Positions 17,082 to 25,933 of a DNA stretch of 64,000 nt are shown in pieces. Position numbers and translations under genes: made by a program. Every line of letters starts with the position of its first letter. Position 1 is the stretch's first letter. The DNA is from Streptomyces roseirectus (GTDB lineage Bacteria > Actinomycetota > Actinomycetes > Streptomycetales > Streptomycetaceae), in contig NZ_CP060828.1 in the NCBI RefSeq assembly GCF_014489635.1, forward strand, positions 2,513,501 through 2,577,500. Direction: 5' to 3'. The notes beneath the pieces were generated by a model. The model did no database searches. It worked only from the letters and a program-made list of their open reading frames with translations, and was not told the origin of the DNA.

Positions 17082-18083
17082 ATGCCCAAGCTGTCCGCCC
17101 GAATCGGCAAACGCCACGCGCTCGAAGGCGCGGCGGCCGGTGTCGTCGTGCTCGGGCTGCTGCTGTGGTGGCTGCTGCCCCTGGGCGACAAGCCACCGTC
17201 CGGGTCGATCACGATCAGCACCGGCAACCAGGCGGGCGTCTACTACGAGTACGCGCGCCTGCTGAAGGGCGAGCTGTCCAAGGACATGCCGGACCTGGAC
17301 GTCACCCTGCGCCAGAGCAACGGCTCGCAGGAGAACGTCGCGCGCGTGGCCGACCGGAAAGCGACCTTCGCGATCGCCGCCGCCGACGCCGTCGGGATGT
17401 ACGACAGCAGGCACGCGGGCGCGGCGAACGAACTGCGCGCGGTGGCGCGCCTGTACGACGACTACCTCCAGCTGGTCGTGCCGGCGGACTCCCCCGTGAC
17501 GTCGGTCGCCGGTCTGCGGGGCAAGCGGGTCGGTACGGGGTTGGAGGGTTCCGGGGTGCGCCTCATGGCCGACCGGGTGCTCGACGCGGCGGGCATCGAC
17601 CCGGACAGGGACATCACGGCCATGGACGAGGGCATCGACTCGGGCCCGGAGCACCTGCGGGAGGGCCGGATCGACGCGTTCTTCTGGTCCGGCGGCGTGC
17701 CGACGAAGGGGCTGCAGAAGCTGTTCAGCGCCTCCGGCGAGTTCCGCTTCGTCCCGATCCCCGCCGACCTGGTCGCCAAGATGCACCAGCGGGACGAGGA
17801 GACCCGTTTCTACCGGGCCACCAACATGCCTGAGGACGCGTACCCGAAGGTCCAAGACGGCAAGACGGTACCGACCGTGGCCGTCGCCAACCTCCTGATC
17901 ACGCGCGCGGACACGAAGAGCGACCTCGCCGAGTGGATGACCAAAACGGTCATCAAGAGCCGCGACGAGATCGGCCACCACGTCCACTCGGCGCAGCTGG
18001 TGGACCTGCGGACGGCCATCTACACGGACCCGCTGGGCCTCCACGCGGGCGCGCGCCGCTACTACCTCTCGGTGAAGCTCTAG
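17082..18083 (+). CDS. Membrane-anchored TAXI-family solute-binding protein
   Basis: A 333-residue TAXI-type (TRAP-transporter-associated extracytoplasmic immunogenic) binding protein. Residues 15-35 form one hydrophobic segment (AAAGVVVLGLLLWWLLP) that lacks a lipobox or clear cleavage site, so the protein looks permanently tethered outside the cell. Binding-domain motifs are ITISTGNQAGVYYEYARLL, LRGKRVGTGLEGSGVRLMAD and IDAFFWSGGVPTKGL. TAXI proteins normally serve a TRAP permease, but none is encoded nearby. Instead the gene converges on a two-component system, the two stop codons sharing CTAG, so a sensory role is an attractive inference. The ATG at 17082 is the natural start. Confidence 0.9.
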   Translation: MPKLSARIGKRHALEGAAAGVVVLGLLLWWLLPLGDKPPSGSITISTGNQAGVYYEYARLLKGELSKDMPDLDVTLRQSNGSQENVARVADRKATFAIAAADAVGMYDSRHAGAANELRAVARLYDDYLQLVVPADSPVTSVAGLRGKRVGTGLEGSGVRLMADRVLDAAGIDPDRDITAMDEGIDSGPEHLREGRIDAFFWSGGVPTKGLQKLFSASGEFRFVPIPADLVAKMHQRDEETRFYRATNMPEDAYPKVQDGKTVPTVAVANLLITRADTKSDLAEWMTKTVIKSRDEIGHHVHSAQLVDLRTAIYTDPLGLHAGARRYYLSVKL

Positions 18084-19486
18084 GACGCCGTCCTGGGCAC
18101 CCGCACCGTCACCCGCAACCCGTGCGGCTCGTGCGCCGCGTACGAGATCGAGCCCCCGCCCGCCGCGAGCAACGCGCGTGAGATCGACAGCCCGAGCCCC
18201 GACCCCTTGATGTTCTGGTGCCGTCCGCTGCGCCAGAACCGGTCCCCCACGCGCGCGAGCTCATCGTCGGTGAGACCGGGCCCGTGGTCGGTGACGACGA
18301 CGGTCGCGTTGGCCCCGTCGACCGCGACGGACACCTGGACCTTCTCGCCCCGGGGGGTGAACTTGACGGCGTTGTCGATGACGGCGTCCAGGGCGCTGGA
18401 CAGGGCGACCGGATCGACCCAGGCGGTGGTGGCCGGGCAGTCCCCGGCCAGCGTCACCCCTTTGGCCTCGGCGGTGGGCGCCCACGCGGCGACGCGTTCG
18501 GCGGCGAGCAGGCCGACGTCGGTGATCCGCAGGTCGGCCTCGGTGTGCTCGGCGAGGGCGAGGTCGAGGAGGTCGTCGAGGACCTGGGCGAGGCGCTTGC
18601 CCTCGCTCTGCACGGAGGCGATCTCCTCGTTGCCCTCGGGGAGTTCGTACGCGAGGAGTTCGATGCGCAGCAGCAGCGCGGCGAGCGGGTTGCGCAGCTG
18701 GTGCGAGGCATCGGCGACAAAAGCCCTCTGCTGCTCCAGGACGTCCTCGACGGTGTCCGCCATCTCGTTGAACGACCGGGCCAGTCTGCGGAGCTCTGGG
18801 GGGCCTCCAGAGGCCGCCACGCGGGACTTGAGCCGGCCGCTGGCGATCGCGTGGGTGGTGGCGTCGAGGATCCCGACCGGTTTGAGGACCCAGCCCGTCA
18901 GCCGCAGGGCGGCCCCGATCGCGAGCAGCATCGCGGCGATCTCGCCCGCGCCGATGACGAGCCAGCCGTGCAGGATGCGCGAGCGCAGCGGCCCGGTGGG
19001 CGAATCGGTGACGACGACCGCGACGACGTCGCCGTCCCGGATGACGGGCGACGCGACGACGAGCCGGCCGCGGTCCCAGGGCCACACCTGCTCGGGGTCG
19101 TGGCTGCGGCGGCTGAGCAGCGCCTCGCCGAACGCCGCGCGTACCTCCTCGTCCGCCGTCGTCAGGTCCCAGCTGGACGGGGCGTTGGCCATGCGCCCCT
19201 CGGTTCGGTAGAACACACCGGCACGGATGCCGTAGACGCCGTAGTAGCTCTGGAGCTCCCGCTGGAGGGTGTCGCGCCGCTCGTTGGTGGTGCTCGTGCC
19301 CGTGGAGGCGTCGCCCGCGACGGTGACGAACTGGGCGAGCGCGGCGAACCGCGCGGTGTCGTCGATCCGGTCGACGACCACCTTCTGCTGCTGCGCCCCG
19401 GCCAGGCTGACGGCCAGGGGGACACCGAAGGCGAGCAGGACGGCCGCCATCAGGACGATGAGCAGCGGCAGCAGGCGTGTGCGCAC
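18080..19486 (-). CDS. OmpR-type sensor histidine kinase
   Basis: A 468-residue transmembrane kinase. TM1 spans about residues 5-28, an extracellular sensor region residues 29-170, TM2 residues 173-198, then a HAMP domain, HisKA with the phosphoacceptor His262 in DASHQLRNPLAAL, and HATPase_c (N-box DAVIDNAVKFTPRGE, G-boxes DHGPGL and GSGLGLSISRAL). The sensor region has no named domain I can assign. The cognate regulator gene lies nine bases upstream on the same strand. Its stop overlaps that of the convergent TAXI gene; the extracellular domain could contact that anchored binding protein, which is inference only. Confidence 0.95.
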   Translation of the reverse strand: MRTRLLPLLIVLMAAVLLAFGVPLAVSLAGAQQQKVVVDRIDDTARFAALAQFVTVAGDASTGTSTTNERRDTLQRELQSYYGVYGIRAGVFYRTEGRMANAPSSWDLTTADEEVRAAFGEALLSRRSHDPEQVWPWDRGRLVVASPVIRDGDVVAVVVTDSPTGPLRSRILHGWLVIGAGEIAAMLLAIGAALRLTGWVLKPVGILDATTHAIASGRLKSRVAASGGPPELRRLARSFNEMADTVEDVLEQQRAFVADASHQLRNPLAALLLRIELLAYELPEGNEEIASVQSEGKRLAQVLDDLLDLALAEHTEADLRITDVGLLAAERVAAWAPTAEAKGVTLAGDCPATTAWVDPVALSSALDAVIDNAVKFTPRGEKVQVSVAVDGANATVVVTDHGPGLTDDELARVGDRFWRSGRHQNIKGSGLGLSISRALLAAGGGSISYAAHEPHGLRVTVRVPRTAS

Positions 19487-19495
19487 CCGTGCCCG

Positions 19496-20182
19496 CTACG
19501 CGGCCGGCGCGACGAGCCGGTAGCCCACGCCGCGTACGGTCTCGATGAGCGCGGGCATGCGCAGCTTCGCGCGCAGGGAGGCGACGTGGACCTCCAGGGT
19601 GCGCCCGGTCCCCTCCCAGCTCGTGCGCCACACCTCGCTGATGATCTGCTCGCGGCGGAACACCACGCCGGGCCGCTGGGCCAGAAGGGCGAGCAGATCG
19701 AACTCCTTTCGGGTGAGCTGTACGACGGTGCCGTCGACGGTGACGCGACGGGTCGGCAGCTCGATGTGGACGGGCCCCAGGACGAGGGCGCTGTCGGCGA
19801 CGGGGGCGCCCTCCTCGTGCACGGCGCGCCGGCTGACGGCGTGGATGCGGGCGAGCAGTTCCCCGGTGTCGTAGGGCTTCACGACGTAGTCGTCGGCGCC
19901 CAGGTTGAGGCCGTGGATACGGGACCGTACGTCGGAGCGGGCGGTGACCATGATGACCGGGGTGGCGGTGCGCTTGCGGATCTTGCCGCAGACCTCGTAG
20001 CCGTCCTGGTCGGGCAGTCCCAGGTCGAGCAGGACGACGCCGAATCCCGGGCCCTCGGGCACGAGCGCCTGGAGGGCTTCCTCGCCGCTGCGCGCGTGGG
20101 TGACGTCGAAACCGTGCCTCCTGAGGACCGCGGACAGGGCCGCGGCGACGTGGTTGTCGTCCTCGACGAGCAGCAGTCTCAT
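19496..20182 (-). CDS. OmpR/PhoB-family response regulator
   Basis: A 228-residue response regulator forming an operon with the kinase that follows nine bases later. The receiver domain begins at once (MRLLLVEDDNHVAAALSAVL) with phosphoacceptor Asp53 in LLDLGLPDQDG and the conserved Lys in DYVVKPYDTGEL. The C-terminal winged helix (LTRKEFDLLALLAQRPG, then RTLEVHVASLRAKL and VRGVGYRLV) is of OmpR type. The ATG at 20182 is chosen because it opens the receiver; a longer frame to 20377 adds an unrelated arm. The gene diverges from gluABCD, so regulation of glutamate uptake by this pair is possible; in S. coelicolor a TCS occupies the same place. Confidence 0.95.
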   Translation of the reverse strand: MRLLLVEDDNHVAAALSAVLRRHGFDVTHARSGEEALQALVPEGPGFGVVLLDLGLPDQDGYEVCGKIRKRTATPVIMVTARSDVRSRIHGLNLGADDYVVKPYDTGELLARIHAVSRRAVHEEGAPVADSALVLGPVHIELPTRRVTVDGTVVQLTRKEFDLLALLAQRPGVVFRREQIISEVWRTSWEGTGRTLEVHVASLRAKLRMPALIETVRGVGYRLVAPAA

Positions 20183-20491
20183 TCCGGCCTCCCCCAGTTC
20201 ATTCGGTCGTGGCTCCGAGCCCTTGTGATGACCCCGGGGCCCGGTGCCGAAACACGCCCTACGCGCGCGTGCACCAAGGCAGTCACGCTGATGGACGACG
20301 ACGCCGTCAAGCGGGTTCCGGTTGCGCGCGCCTTCCGTTACCTGGCCGATATGCGTCTCGCCCGTCCGGGCCACCACCCGTGTCCGATTGCTATCGGATC
20401 GTGATGCTCAGATTCACCTCAGATGTAATGACGCTGGTCGTGACTGGTTACTACTGTCCTCGAAACCCGAGGAGGACGGAGCCAGAGAGCG
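20183..20491. promoter_or_regulatory. Divergent promoter region, response regulator / gluA
   Basis: This 309-base region holds no gene and must carry the promoters of the two-component operon (leftward) and gluABCD (rightward). CCGATTGCTATCGG near 20387-20400 is a 5-bp inverted repeat with a 4-base centre. On the glu side, ATGACG and TACTGT 18 bases apart resemble a housekeeping promoter ending near 20457. GAGGAGGACGG precedes the gluA ATG. Confidence 0.45.
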
Positions 20492-21268
20492 ATGACCGAA
20501 GTTTCGGTGGCCAAGCAGGACGCGGCCGCGACCGACGAGCTGGTCGTCCTGAAGAGCGTCAACAAGCACTTCGGCGCGTTGCACGTTCTCCAGGACATCG
20601 ATCTGACGATCGCCCGCGGTGAGGTCGTCGTGGTCATCGGACCGTCAGGGTCCGGTAAGTCCACGCTGTGCCGCACGATCAACCGTCTCGAGACGGTCGA
20701 CGAGGGCACCATCACGATCGACGGCAAGGCACTGCCCCAGGAGGGCAAGGAGCTGGCCCGGCTGCGCGCCGACGTCGGCATGGTCTTCCAGTCGTTCAAC
20801 CTGTTCGCGCACAAGACCGTGCTGGAGAACGTGACGCTGGGGCAGGTCAAGGTCCGCAAGGCCGACAAGAAGCAGGCCGAGGAGAAGGCCAGGACGCTCC
20901 TGGACCGCGTCGGGGTGGGTACCCAGGCGGACAAGTACCCGGCGCAGCTCTCGGGCGGCCAGCAGCAGCGTGTGGCCATCGCGCGGGCGCTGGCGATGGA
21001 CCCGAAGGTGATGCTCTTCGACGAGCCGACCTCCGCCCTGGACCCCGAGATGATCAACGAGGTCCTGGAGGTCATGCAGCAGCTCGCCCGGGACGGCATG
21101 ACGATGATCGTCGTCACCCACGAGATGGGCTTCGCCCGTTCGGCCGCCAACCGTGTGGTGTTCATGGCGGACGGCCGCATCGTCGAGCAGGCCGCGCCCG
21201 AACAGTTCTTCAGCAACCCGCGCAGCGATCGCGCCAAGGACTTCCTGTCCAAGATCCTGCACCACTGA
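20492..21268 (+). CDS. gluA: Glutamate ABC transporter ATP-binding protein GluA
   Basis: The 258-residue ATPase of a polar amino acid importer, first gene of gluABCD. It has Walker [10 protein letters not shown], the signature [17 protein letters not shown], Walker [14 protein letters not shown] and the H-loop [11 protein letters not shown] short N-terminal arm precedes the domain. The substrate is inferred from operon structure and from the same four-gene order in Streptomyces and Corynebacterium glutamicum, where gluABCD takes up glutamate. The start at 20492 follows a GGAGGACGGAG region. GluA would energise the GluC/GluD permeases at the inner face of the membrane. Confidence 0.95.
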   Translation: MTEVSVAKQDAAATDELVVLKSVNKHFGALHVLQDIDLTIARGEVVVVIGPSGSGKSTLCRTINRLETVDEGTITIDGKALPQEGKELARLRADVGMVFQSFNLFAHKTVLENVTLGQVKVRKADKKQAEEKARTLLDRVGVGTQADKYPAQLSGGQQQRVAIARALAMDPKVMLFDEPTSALDPEMINEVLEVMQQLARDGMTMIVVTHEMGFARSAANRVVFMADGRIVEQAAPEQFFSNPRSDRAKDFLSKILHH

Positions 21269-21324
21269 CGGCCCGCACCCGCACCGCCGGACCAGCACTC
21301 CTTCCAGCTCCCTAAGGACGTCCC

Positions 21325-22173
21325 ATGAAGCTTCGCAAGGTCACCGCCGCCTCGGCCGCCGTCCTCGCCCTCTCCCTCGCCGCGACCGCCTGCGGCAGCG
21401 ACAAGAAGGACGACGACGCGAGCAGCTCCTCCAGCGGGGGCAGCGGCAAGGTCAAGATCGGTATCAAGTTCGACCAGCCCGGTGCCGGCCTGAAGAAGCC
21501 GGACGGCTCCTTCGCGGGCTTCGACGTGGACGTCGCCAGGTACGTGGCCAAGGAACTGGGCTACCAGCCGAACCAGATCGACTTCGTCGAGACGAAGAGC
21601 GCCGACCGCGAGAGTGCTCTCGCGCGCGGTGACGTGAAGTTCATCGTGGCCACGTACTCGATCACCGACGCGCGCAAGGCGAAGGTCGACTTCGCCGGCC
21701 CGTACCTGCTGGCCCACCAGGACCTGCTGGTCAAGGCCGACTCGGACATCTCCAAGGGCACGGACCTCAACGGCAAGAAGCTGTGTTCCGTCACCGGTTC
21801 GACGTCCGCGCAGAACGTGCAGAAGTCGATCGCTCCGAAGGCCAACCTCCGGGAGTACAGCTCCTACTCGGAGTGCCTCTCCGGCCTCCAGAGCGGTGCC
21901 GTGGACGCGCTGACCACGGACGACGACATCCTCGCCGGTTACGCCGCGCAGGACCAGTACAAGGGCAAGTTCAAGCTCGCGGGCCTGAAGCTCAGCAACG
22001 AGAACTACGGCATCGGCGTCAAGAAGGGCGACACCGCGACCGTCGACAAGATCAACAAGGCGCTGGAGAAGATGGTCTCCGACGGCTCCTGGCAGAAGGC
22101 GGTCACCGCCAACTTCGGTCCGGCGAACTACAAGAACGAGCCGGCCCCGAAGATCGGCGCCATCGTCAAGTAA
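21325..22173 (+). CDS. gluB: Glutamate-binding lipoprotein GluB
   Basis: The 282-residue solute-binding subunit of the glutamate importer. A lipoprotein signal (MKLRKVTAASAAVLALSLAA) ends in the lipobox AATAC, giving acylated Cys23. An Asp/Ser/Gly linker leads into the SBP family 3 domain: GKVKIGIKFDQPG, then DGSFAGFDVDVARYVA, a binding motif of amino-acid SBPs, then FAGPYLLAHQDLLV and LNGKKLCSVTGSTSAQN. It lies 56 bases after gluA and 109 bases before gluC. It should deliver glutamate to GluC/GluD from outside the membrane. Confidence 0.96.
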   Translation: MKLRKVTAASAAVLALSLAATACGSDKKDDDASSSSSGGSGKVKIGIKFDQPGAGLKKPDGSFAGFDVDVARYVAKELGYQPNQIDFVETKSADRESALARGDVKFIVATYSITDARKAKVDFAGPYLLAHQDLLVKADSDISKGTDLNGKKLCSVTGSTSAQNVQKSIAPKANLREYSSYSECLSGLQSGAVDALTTDDDILAGYAAQDQYKGKFKLAGLKLSNENYGIGVKKGDTATVDKINKALEKMVSDGSWQKAVTANFGPANYKNEPAPKIGAIVK

Positions 22174-22282
22174 ACGCAGGGCACCCCCGAAGGGTTCCCG
22201 AGGCGTGCCGCCGTACGTCGCGATCACGGCGGCGGCGCGCCGCGCCCGCCCATAGACCACCCACCCGGAAGCGCGGGAGATC

Positions 22283-22948
22283 GTGTTCGACTTTCTTGAA
22301 GGTTACGACGTCCTCGGGGCGTTCTGGATGACGGTGAAGCTCACCGCGCTCTCCGCCGTGGGCTCCCTGATCTGGGGCACCCTGCTGGCCGCGATGCGGG
22401 TCAGTCCGGTCCCGTTGATGCGCGGGTTCGGCACCGCGTACGTCAACATCGTCCGGAACATCCCCCTGACGGTCATCATCCTCTTCTGCTCGCTCGGCCT
22501 GGCCGACGTCTTCGGGGTCACCATGGGCTCCGACGACTTCAAGATCCAGGGCTTCCGGCTGGCCGTGTTCGGCCTGGTCGCGTACACCGCCGCGTTCGTC
22601 TGCGAAGCGCTGCGCTCCGGCATCAACACCGTGCCGATGGGGCAGGCGGAGGCCGCCCGAGCCATCGGCCTGAACTTCACGCAGACCCTGCGGCTCATCG
22701 TGCTGCCGCAGGCGTTCCGCGCGGTCATCGGCCCGCTGGCCAACGTCCTGATCGCGCTGACCAAGAACACCACGGTGGCGGCGGCGATCGGTGTCGCCGA
22801 GGCCGCCTACCTGATGAAGACGATGATCGAGAACGAGGCGCAGACGCTGCTCATCGGCGCGGTCTTCGCGTTCGGCTTCGTGGTGCTGACCCTGCCGACC
22901 GGCCTCTTCCTCGGCTGGCTCGGCAAGCGACTGGCGGTGAAGCGATGA
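22283..22948 (+). CDS. gluC: Glutamate ABC transporter permease GluC
   Basis: A 221-residue HisM-type permease with about five membrane segments. The ABC-contacting EAA loop reads GQAEAARAIGLNFTQTLRLI, followed by VLPQAFRAVIGPLANVLI. The start is a GTG at 22283 after GCGCGGGAGATC (MFDFLEGYDVLGAFW). The last bases overlap gluD in an ATGA, so the two permeases are translationally coupled and probably form a heterodimer. Confidence 0.96.
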   Translation: MFDFLEGYDVLGAFWMTVKLTALSAVGSLIWGTLLAAMRVSPVPLMRGFGTAYVNIVRNIPLTVIILFCSLGLADVFGVTMGSDDFKIQGFRLAVFGLVAYTAAFVCEALRSGINTVPMGQAEAARAIGLNFTQTLRLIVLPQAFRAVIGPLANVLIALTKNTTVAAAIGVAEAAYLMKTMIENEAQTLLIGAVFAFGFVVLTLPTGLFLGWLGKRLAVKR

Positions 22949-23850
22949 GCTCGGTCCTCTACGACACTCCCGGCCCCCGCGCGCGGGTGCGCAACATCGT
23001 CCTCTCGGTGGTCTTCGCCGCCCTGCTCGTCCTGCTCGTGTGGTGGGTGTGGCAGAAGATGGACGACAATGATCTGCTGACGTCCGCCCAGTGGAGTCCT
23101 TTCACCGAGTCGGATGCCTGGACGACGTACCTCTTGCCCGGCCTCGGCAACACACTGAAGGCCGCCGCGCTGGCCATGGTGATCGCCCTCCCCTTGGGTG
23201 CGGTCCTCGGTATCGCCCGCCTCTCCGACCACCGCACAGTGCGCGCGGCGTCCGGGACGATCGTCGAGTTCTTCCGGGCCATCCCGGTACTGCTGCTGAT
23301 CCTGTTCGCCAACCAGTTCTTCTCCGACTCGACGAACGTCACGAGCGAGGACCGGCCCCTGTACGCCGTCGTGACGGCTCTGGTGCTCTACAACGCGGCC
23401 GTGCTCGCCGAGATCGTCCGCGCGGGCATCCTGGCCCTTCCCAAGGGCCAGACGGAGGCCGCCTACGCCATCGGTCTGCGCAAGAGCCAGACGATGAGCA
23501 GCATCCTGCTCCCGCAGGCCGTCACGGCGATGCTGCCGGCGATCGTCAGCCAGCTGGTCGTCATCGTGAAGGACACCGCGCTGGGCGGGGTGATGATCGG
23601 CTTCACCGAGCTGCTCAACTCGCGCGGGACGCTGGCGGCCAACTACGCCAACCAGATCCCGAGCTTCATCGTCGTCGCGATCATGTACATCGTCCTGAAC
23701 TTCCTGCTGACCAGCTTCGCGAGCTGGCTGGAGAAGCGTCTGCGGCGCAGCAAGCGCAGCACGGGCGCGGTGTTGGATCCCTCTTCTGCCGCCGTCGACG
23801 GCACGTTCGGCGCGGGCGCAGGCGGTGCACCAGGAGGCACAGCCATCTGA
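22945..23850 (+). CDS. gluD: Glutamate ABC transporter permease GluD
   Basis: A 301-residue permease, partner of GluC. It is longer because of an N-terminal extension with one extra membrane segment (NIVLSVVFAALLVLLVWWVW) and a Gly/Ala-rich C-terminal tail. The EAA loop is GQTEAAYAIGLRKSQTMSSI, followed by LLPQAVTAMLPAIVSQLVV. Its start overlaps the gluC stop by four bases. A strong hairpin 27 bases after the stop ends the operon. Confidence 0.96.
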   Translation: MSSVLYDTPGPRARVRNIVLSVVFAALLVLLVWWVWQKMDDNDLLTSAQWSPFTESDAWTTYLLPGLGNTLKAAALAMVIALPLGAVLGIARLSDHRTVRAASGTIVEFFRAIPVLLLILFANQFFSDSTNVTSEDRPLYAVVTALVLYNAAVLAEIVRAGILALPKGQTEAAYAIGLRKSQTMSSILLPQAVTAMLPAIVSQLVVIVKDTALGGVMIGFTELLNSRGTLAANYANQIPSFIVVAIMYIVLNFLLTSFASWLEKRLRRSKRSTGAVLDPSSAAVDGTFGAGAGGAPGGTAI

Positions 23851-23876
23851 CACCCCCTCACATCCCTTGACCTGTA

Positions 23877-23908
23877 CGGAGGCAGTGGCGTGCGCGCCGC
23901 TGCCTCCG
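23877..23908 (+). terminator. Terminator of the gluABCD operon
   Basis: A 14-bp stem with one G-T wobble (CGGAGGCAGTGGCG with CGCCGCTGCCTCCG) and a TGCG loop lies 27 bases after gluD. It is followed by TCACTTG rather than a T-run. It separates the glu operon from the FAD monooxygenase gene. Confidence 0.85.
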
Positions 23909-24025
23909 TCACTTGACGCAAGCACCGGCAATGGGTTGCATACGTTCTGTGATCGTGCACCCTGCTCCCACCTCGAAATCACTTACGTCCCTGAGGGCAC
24001 CGTCGCAGGCAGGGGGCGGACGTCC

Positions 24026-25615
24026 GTGGACCCGGTGATCATCGTCGGAGCGGGCCCTGTGGGGCTCACGCTCGCCCTGGCGCTCGCGCGTCAGGAGGTG
24101 CCGTCGATCGTCCTGGACGAAGGCCCGGGGAAGGACGAGCCGAGGCTCGCGCGGACGGCCGTCCTGCGGGAGGACACCGCCGCCCTGGCGGAGCGGCTGG
24201 CCGGTGCCCCGCTGGACGGGCTGCGCTGGACGGGCTGGCGGTCGCTGCGGCGCAAGCAGACGATGCGCGAGGTCACGTTCGACGACACGGAACCGGCCCC
24301 CCTGCACCTCGCCCAGCACGCCCTCACGCGCGCGTTGCGCACGGCCGTCGCGCGCGAGCGCCTGGTGAAGCTCTGCCCGGACAGCCGTCTGGACACGATC
24401 GAGCAGGAGGCGTCCGGCGTCACCGCGCACACGCGCGGGCCGCAGGGCACCTGGTGGCGCGGGAGCTACCTGGTCGGCTGCGACGGCCCCCGCTCCACGG
24501 TCCGCAAGCTCCAGGACATCCGCTTCCCGGGGCGCACCGCGGTCGAGCGACACGCCGTGGCCGCGCTGCGGGCGGAACTTCCGTGGGAGGGTCGGTCGTT
24601 GCTCCATCGGATGCCGCCGTGGCGGACGTCCGGACCGTCGGCCGGGGAGGTCACCGCCCGCCCCCTCCCGGACGGCGTCTGGCGCCTCGACTGGCTGCTT
24701 CCGCCCGGCAAGGACCTCGTCACGCCCGAGCTGCTGGTGGCCCGCGTACGCGAAACCCTCACCGGCTGGAACGGCGGCGCGACCCCGCCGTACGAGCTGC
24801 TGGACACCGGCGTCCACACGGTGCACCACCGGCTCGCCCGGCGCTGGCGCGCGGGCCGGGTCTTCCTCGCCGGGGACGCGGCACACCTGCTGGGCGCGTT
24901 CGGGACACACGGGCTCGACGAGGGCCTGCGGGACGCCGACAACCTCGCCTGGAAGCTGGCGGCGGCCTGGCACCACGGCCCGCGCGAGGCGCTGCTCGAC
25001 AGCTACCAGGCGGAGCGCCGCGCGGCCGTCTCCGCCCGGCTGCGCGCCGCAGACCAGACGCTGCCGCTGCTGCGCGGCGGCGGGGGCCTGCGCGCGTACG
25101 TCCCCGGCGCCGCCCGGGGGCACGACGCGCTGCTCGCCGACGGCCACCTCGGCCGCGGCCCGCTCGGCGCCCCCGGCGACCACGCCGACTCGCCGCTCGC
25201 GCCCCGGCACCTGGCCGCCGAGGTGCCGGTGGACACCCCGCCCGGCGCGCAGGTCACCGACGTCCGGGTGACCGCCGAGGACGGCTCCTTCGTCCGCCTG
25301 CGCGACCGGCTCGGCCGGGGCGCGCTGCTCGCCGTGCTGGTCGCGCCGGGTACGGGCGTGTGGGAGCGCAAGCACTGGGTGGGCGCCGGGATCATGCCCC
25401 GCCTCGCCGCCGCCGTGACCGCGCTGCCCTATCCGGCGGAGCTGCTGGTCGCCGAGAGCTATCCGGGGGCCGCTCCCCACACGGTGCTGCTGATCCGTCC
25501 GGACGGGCATCTGGTGGCCGCGCTGAACGGGGTGCGGCCGGCGGATCTGTACGCGGCGGCGGAGACGGCGGTGGGAGGGGCTGAGCGGGAGGGGGTGGAG
25601 GCGGGGGTGCAGTGA
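24026..25615 (+). CDS. FAD-dependent aromatic-type monooxygenase
   Basis: A 529-residue class A flavoprotein monooxygenase of the PheA/TfdB/RdmE type. The dinucleotide-binding motif VGAGPVGLTLALALA opens the protein, the middle DG motif is CDGPRSTVRKL, and the second FAD motif GDAAHLLGAFGTHGLDEGL is near residue 285. The C-terminal 130 residues form the thioredoxin-like dimerisation domain seen in phenol hydroxylase relatives (GRGALLAVLVAPGTG). Such enzymes hydroxylate aromatics with NAD(P)H and O2; the substrate is unknown. The GTG at 24026 is chosen because AGGGGGCGGA precedes it and the Rossmann strand starts at once; frames further upstream cross the glu terminator. Confidence 0.9.
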   Translation: MDPVIIVGAGPVGLTLALALARQEVPSIVLDEGPGKDEPRLARTAVLREDTAALAERLAGAPLDGLRWTGWRSLRRKQTMREVTFDDTEPAPLHLAQHALTRALRTAVARERLVKLCPDSRLDTIEQEASGVTAHTRGPQGTWWRGSYLVGCDGPRSTVRKLQDIRFPGRTAVERHAVAALRAELPWEGRSLLHRMPPWRTSGPSAGEVTARPLPDGVWRLDWLLPPGKDLVTPELLVARVRETLTGWNGGATPPYELLDTGVHTVHHRLARRWRAGRVFLAGDAAHLLGAFGTHGLDEGLRDADNLAWKLAAAWHHGPREALLDSYQAERRAAVSARLRAADQTLPLLRGGGGLRAYVPGAARGHDALLADGHLGRGPLGAPGDHADSPLAPRHLAAEVPVDTPPGAQVTDVRVTAEDGSFVRLRDRLGRGALLAVLVAPGTGVWERKHWVGAGIMPRLAAAVTALPYPAELLVAESYPGAAPHTVLLIRPDGHLVAALNGVRPADLYAAAETAVGGAEREGVEAGVQ

Positions 25616-25740
25616 GGGGCGGGGGTCCGCTTTCTGACGGGAGGGAGGCGTTTCCCCGGTCGTGAGGGAGCCTCATTTCCGGTCGTATCGTCCGATGAAA
25701 TCACCGTCCGTTCCCTGACCGTCCGTATGGTGACGGCCAG

Positions 25741-25776
25741 TTGACCGGCCCGCACGCCCATGGTCTACTCCGGATC
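25741..25776 (+). promoter_or_regulatory. Promoter of the cysteine leader / dioxygenase operon
   Basis: TTGACC at 25741 is a good -35. TCTACT at 25764 (17-base spacing) or TACTCC at 25766 is the likely -10. Either would place the transcription start on or next to the GTG at 25777, so the leader ORF is probably translated from a leaderless mRNA. Confidence 0.5.
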
Positions 25777-25863
25777 GTGACCGACACCTGTGTGCACCTG
25801 TGGCGGAGGGTCCATATGGACCTCGTCCGCTACGCGGGCTGCGTGTGTCGCCCGTCCTGCTGA
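25777..25863 (+). CDS. Cysteine-rich leader peptide of the dioxygenase operon
   Basis: A 28-codon ORF, GTG to TGA, encoding MTDTCVHLWRRVHM followed by DLVRYAGCVCRPSC, with cysteines at positions 5, 22, 24 and 28. The RRVHxDLVR core followed by a Cys-containing end matches the short actinobacterial leader peptides found upstream of sulfur and cysteine genes; poly-cysteine leaders of this kind act as cysteine-responsive attenuators in mycobacteria. Translation may begin at the GTG on a leaderless transcript or at the in-frame ATG at 25816, which has GGAGGG five bases upstream. The cysteine dioxygenase gene starts 70 bases after its stop. It is too short to have a separate enzymatic role. Confidence 0.75.
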   Translation: MTDTCVHLWRRVHMDLVRYAGCVCRPSC

Positions 25864-25928
25864 TTCGCCTACCTCACCTCCACGCGCGCGTGCCTGCCGC
25901 GTGCTCTCCGCGAACCCCACCAGGACGG
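25852..25928 (+). promoter_or_regulatory. Leader end pairs with dioxygenase ribosome site
   Basis: CCGTCCTG at 25852-25859, the last sense codons of the leader, is perfectly complementary to CAGGACGG at 25921-25928, which contains the AGGA ribosome site of the dioxygenase gene. Pairing would hide that site unless a ribosome covers the end of the leader. A 12-base palindrome, CACGCGCGCGTG at 25881-25892, lies in the loop. The pairing is visible; the switch is inferred. Confidence 0.5.
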
Positions 25929-25933
25929 TGTAC

